Below are positions 61,401 to 64,000 of a stretch of DNA of 64,000 nucleotides, piece by piece; position 1 is the first letter of the stretch, and the number at the start of each line of letters is the position of its first letter. The stretch is from Ruminococcus flavefaciens (GTDB taxonomy: Bacteria; Bacteroidota; Bacteroidia; Bacteroidales; P3). Location of the stretch: positions 62,001-126,000 of the forward strand of contig JAMPAI010000002.1 in the NCBI GenBank assembly GCA_023667315.1, written 5' to 3'. The notes under the pieces are model-generated. The model was not told the origin of the DNA, made no database searches, and saw only the letters and a program-made list of their open reading frames with translations. Position numbers and translations under genes: made by a program.

Positions 61401-62924
61401 ATGGGTTGGATTCTGCTTGTAATCGTTTATAAACTGCTCCTTTGGCTCTCCTTGCAGGGCGTTTTCTCCGCTTACGGCAGGAATCCTTTGCTGAGCCTGG
61501 TTCCCTTTTACGGGGAATGGCTCTGGATAAAGCTGCTCAAGGTAAAATGGTACGCCTATTTTCCCTTCCTGTTTATCCCCTTCATCAACGTGTTCGTGTT
61601 CTGGCTGCTCTGCGTGGAAACCACCTACGGCTACAGACGCCGCAAGGTGTGGGAATGTTTCTGCGCCTGCGCCTTTTTCTTCGTCTATTTTCCCCTGCTT
61701 CACTTTAAGGACAAGGAAGTTTTTGTCTGCGCCAAAGACCTGCCGGCGGTAAAGAAATCGTCGGCAAGGGAATGGCTCGACACGATCGTGTTCGCGCTCA
61801 CGGCGGTGCTCATCATCCACGCCTTCTATTTCAAGGGCTACGTGATTCCGTCTTCGTCGATGGAAAAGTCGCTCAACGTGGGCGATTTCCTGTTCGTGAG
61901 CAAGGTGGCCTACGGGCCGAGGGTTCCGCAAACGGTAATCTCATTTCCGTTCGTGCAGCACACCCTGCCCCTCACCAAAGACAAGCCTTCCTACCTTACC
62001 TGGCTCGAACTGCCCTACCGCCGGCTGCCGGGCTTCAAGAAGGTGGAACACAACGACGTGATCGTGTTCAACTTTCCCGACGGAGACACGGTTTCGAGCG
62101 TCTATCAGAGCAACATCAGCTACAACACGCTGGTTAAGGAAGTGGGCCGGCAGCGGGTATGGAACGACAGGCACGCCTTCGGCCGCATCACCTACCGCCC
62201 CGTGGACAAGCGCGAGAATTTCGTAAAGCGCTGCATCGGCCTGCCGGGCGATACGGTAAGGATCGTTGACCGCCAGGTGTTCATCAACGGCAAGATGGCC
62301 GAGAACCCGGCCAACCTGCAGTTCAACTACCGTGTGCTGCCTTCGCCTGCGGTGGTGGGCAACCGCACCTGGAAAGAACTCGGGGTGTCGAACGACGACC
62401 TCAAGATGCTCTTTCATCCCGACTACGGCTCGGTGCCCCTTACCTCCGAAATGGTTAAGAAACTGGAATCGGTGCCGGGCGTGGAAAGCGTTCAGGCGCT
62501 GATAGAACCCGAAGGCCTGGGCGACGGACGGCTGTTTCCCTACAGCCCCAAAGACTACGCCTGGAACGTGGACAACTACGGGCCTGTCTATATTCCCGCC
62601 AAGGGCGACACCCTGTACTTAGACGCGCAAAACATCGCGCTCTACAAACGGCTCATCACGATTTACGAGAACAACACGCTCGAAATCCTCTCTAACAGCA
62701 CCTTCCGCATCAACGGCACGGAAACCGACACCTACGTGTGCAAAATGGACTACTATTGGGCCATGGGCGACAACCGCCACAATTCCGCCGACTCCCGCTT
62801 CTGGGGTTTCGTGCCCGAGGACCACATGGTGGGCAAGGCGTTCTTCGTATGGTTCTCCTGGAATAAGGATGGGGTTGGGATGAAAAAGGTGCGCTGGAAC
62901 AAGTTGATGCGGGTCATTAAGTAA
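61401..62924 (+). CDS. lepB: signal peptidase I, long Bacteroidota form
   Basis: 507 residues, twice the size of the E. coli enzyme's catalytic part. The N-terminus has two or more membrane helices (~1-95), followed by a third (WLDTIVFALTAVLIIHAFYF). The catalytic serine is in VIPSSSMEKSLNVGDFLFVSK (~154) and the lysine in FVKRCIGLPGDTVRIVDRQVFINGK (~275). An insert of about 150 residues separates them from the final MGDNRHNSADSRFWGFVPEDHMVGKAFFVWFSW. It cleaves Sec signal peptides at the outer face of the inner membrane. Its stop codon is part of a perfect 18-bp inverted repeat with 63029-63046. Confidence 0.93.
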   Translation: MGWILLVIVYKLLLWLSLQGVFSAYGRNPLLSLVPFYGEWLWIKLLKVKWYAYFPFLFIPFINVFVFWLLCVETTYGYRRRKVWECFCACAFFFVYFPLLHFKDKEVFVCAKDLPAVKKSSAREWLDTIVFALTAVLIIHAFYFKGYVIPSSSMEKSLNVGDFLFVSKVAYGPRVPQTVISFPFVQHTLPLTKDKPSYLTWLELPYRRLPGFKKVEHNDVIVFNFPDGDTVSSVYQSNISYNTLVKEVGRQRVWNDRHAFGRITYRPVDKRENFVKRCIGLPGDTVRIVDRQVFINGKMAENPANLQFNYRVLPSPAVVGNRTWKELGVSNDDLKMLFHPDYGSVPLTSEMVKKLESVPGVESVQALIEPEGLGDGRLFPYSPKDYAWNVDNYGPVYIPAKGDTLYLDAQNIALYKRLITIYENNTLEILSNSTFRINGTETDTYVCKMDYYWAMGDNRHNSADSRFWGFVPEDHMVGKAFFVWFSWNKDGVGMKKVRWNKLMRVIK

Positions 62925-63046
62925 AAATCGATTTGGCGGCGGTCTGCCGCGTTGGAAGGTCAAGCTTAACTCGGTCACGTACGAAAGTACGCTCCCTCGC
63001 AAGCTTGGCCTTCCGCCTTGCATCCCATCCGCCAAATCGATTTTTA
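62922..63046. repeat. nested inverted-repeat array downstream of lepB
   Basis: An 18-bp perfect inverted repeat (TAAAAATCGATTTGGCGG at 62922-62939 with its complement at 63029-63046) encloses a second dyad (GGAAGGTCAAGCTT / AAGCTTGGCCTTCC region, 62955-63014) and an innermost GTACGAAAGTAC hairpin. The 5' arm begins inside the lepB stop codon. No gene lies inside. Confidence 0.8.
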
Positions 63047-63333
63047 CCCCTTCGATTTTACAACATTCATCCACCAATCGATTTTGTACTCTTGCTTTAA
63101 AAGATTTGCCGCGGGAAGGCCAGGCTTAACTCGGTCACGTACAATTAATTTTCCAAGGTAATATATTAAAAGCAAAAGTGCAAGTACCGAAAACTATTGC
63201 TTTTATAAAATTCCTTACCTTCGCGTCATAAAAAGCTTTGATTTTGTTTGTCAAATATCGTTTAACAACCAAAAACACAGCATATTATTTGTAAAAATAA
63301 CTAACAAAATATTTTAACCAAACAAATTATCTC
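63047..63333. other. non-coding gap with second partial repeat and weak promoter
   Basis: Around 63108-63142 the CCGCGGGAAGGCCAGGCTTAACTCGGTCACGTAC string repeats part of the 62948-62982 arm without the matching other arm. A dyad TAAAAGCAA / TTGCTTTTA lies at 63167-63205. TACCTTCG at 63216-63223 may be a -7 box for the 63334 gene, with a TTG at 63197-63199 (16 bp). No open frame of merit is seen. Confidence 0.6.
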
Positions 63334-64000
63334 ATGAAAAAGATTTTTTCTTTGTGGGTTGCGCCCGTCTTGATGGCAGGCCTGCTCTTTTCTTGCAAAC
63401 CCGAGCAATCGGAATTAAGCATTGATTCTTTACCTGGAACAGCTACCGTTATCGGTAAAGTGGAGTACAATCCCGGCGTAAGCCAGGAAAACGGCGCCGT
63501 TATTTACGACAAGAAACTTCCTGCCGCAGGCCGCACGGTTCTTGTTAAAGTCAATATGAGCGAGTTTACCAACAGTTCCTCAGAAGAAAACGAAAGTTTC
63601 CGCACTTTCCAGGCCACTACCGATGCCCAGGGTCGCTATTCGGTTCAGGTACCGGTAGGATTCCAGCCCGTCAGCGCCCGCGTTACGGCCGTATCCTTTA
63701 TTGGAAACAAAACAGCCGAAGATGCCGAGGGCAACATCATCACGATCGAAAACGCTGTATTCAATGTTGTTGACTATGAAAGGGTAACCCTCGAAGACCA
63801 GTGCATTGCGGAAGCCAACCTCCTGATGGTCAGCGAAACCGAACAGGACGATGTGGTTTACAACCAAAAGGTAAACCTGAAAGGTTCCGTTTTTGCCGCG
63901 AAAGAAGTCCGCGACAACGAAGAAGACATGTTGGACATCGAACTGTCGGCCTATGCGACGAACCTCATCGCCCGCGTGGAAATAACGAACGGTTACGAAG
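63334..64000 (+). CDS. lipoprotein with carboxypeptidase-regulatory-like region (partial, runs off right edge)
   Basis: ATG at 63334; open to the window end (222 complete codons). Signal MKKIFSLWVAPVLMAGLLFSCKP with a lipobox LLFSC, so a lipoprotein. The first ~130 residues (TATVIGKVEYNPGVSQENGAVIYDKKLPAAGRTVLVKV and TTDAQGRYSVQVPVG) have the carboxypeptidase-regulatory-like pattern seen in TonB-linked and surface proteins. Two further repeats of similar style appear to begin (VVYNQKVNLKGSVFAAKEVRDNEEDML). Function unknown. Confidence 0.8.
   Translation, partial: MKKIFSLWVAPVLMAGLLFSCKPEQSELSIDSLPGTATVIGKVEYNPGVSQENGAVIYDKKLPAAGRTVLVKVNMSEFTNSSSEENESFRTFQATTDAQGRYSVQVPVGFQPVSARVTAVSFIGNKTAEDAEGNIITIENAVFNVVDYERVTLEDQCIAEANLLMVSETEQDDVVYNQKVNLKGSVFAAKEVRDNEEDMLDIELSAYATNLIARVEITNGYE

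Overview
This 64 kb window is a chromosomal piece of a Bacteroidota bacterium, most likely order Bacteroidales. The evidence is: type IX secretion sorting domains of both type A (427-2151, 2189-4009) and type B (16718-20269); promoters of the Bacteroidota form TTG-N19-21-TAnnTTTG with few Shine-Dalgarno-like sites; DUF4292, Omp28 and Bacteroidota-type nucleoside kinase genes; and mobile genes of Bacteroides type. The core reads as GC-moderate DNA. Several blocks look visibly AT-richer and acquired: 15.2-16.6 kb, 33.5-37.2 kb and 47.2-59.0 kb.

Layout. 1-4009 (minus): two Omp28-like proteins around a T9SS cargo protein. 4278-6011 (minus): a membrane-anchored TPR/HTH regulator, divergent from a TPR-like gene plus secG, then an aspartate aminotransferase. 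8660-14886 (minus): valS-lptF/G-ligA. 14948-15183: a tandem repeat of promoter-bearing hairpin units. 15280-16527: an AAA/DUF4143 ATPase. 16718-28275 (plus): a T9SS type B surface protein, recG, uvrA, a nucleoside kinase and murF. 28278-33111: hydF, a lone tyrosine recombinase, rlmN, a membrane HTH regulator and slyD. 33308: a 29-residue ribosomal-type protein. 33530-35641: an Eco47II-like restriction-modification pair whose methylase carries an N-terminal HTH. 35759-37147: an AlbA_2/schlafen-type regulator bracketed by two copies of the same promoter repeat. 37270-46159: a long same-strand cluster (flippase, dut, nucleotidyltransferase, TPR, DUF4292 lipoprotein, EnvC-like, LOG, thioredoxin-like). 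46355-47086 (minus): a lipoprotein.

47229-59061 holds two apparently identical head-to-tail copies (period 5,906 bp) of a small integrative mobilizable element in the 3' end of tRNA-Leu(CAA). Each copy carries an AbiEii-type toxin with a DUF6922-like antitoxin, two very small membrane proteins, a MobV-like relaxase, a RepL-like replication protein, palindromic iterons, an excisionase and a tyrosine integrase. The element brings its own terminator to the interrupted tRNA operon. To its right lie tRNA-Leu, tRNA-Lys, tig, clpP, a long-form lepB, a 409 bp repeat-rich gap and a truncated lipoprotein gene.

The most unusual structures are the identical tandem element with its att sites, its 21-bp-period palindromes, and the hairpin/promoter repeat family near 15.0, 35.7 and 37.2 kb, where the hairpin is kept while its sequence changes. 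No rRNA, CRISPR array or riboswitch was seen.
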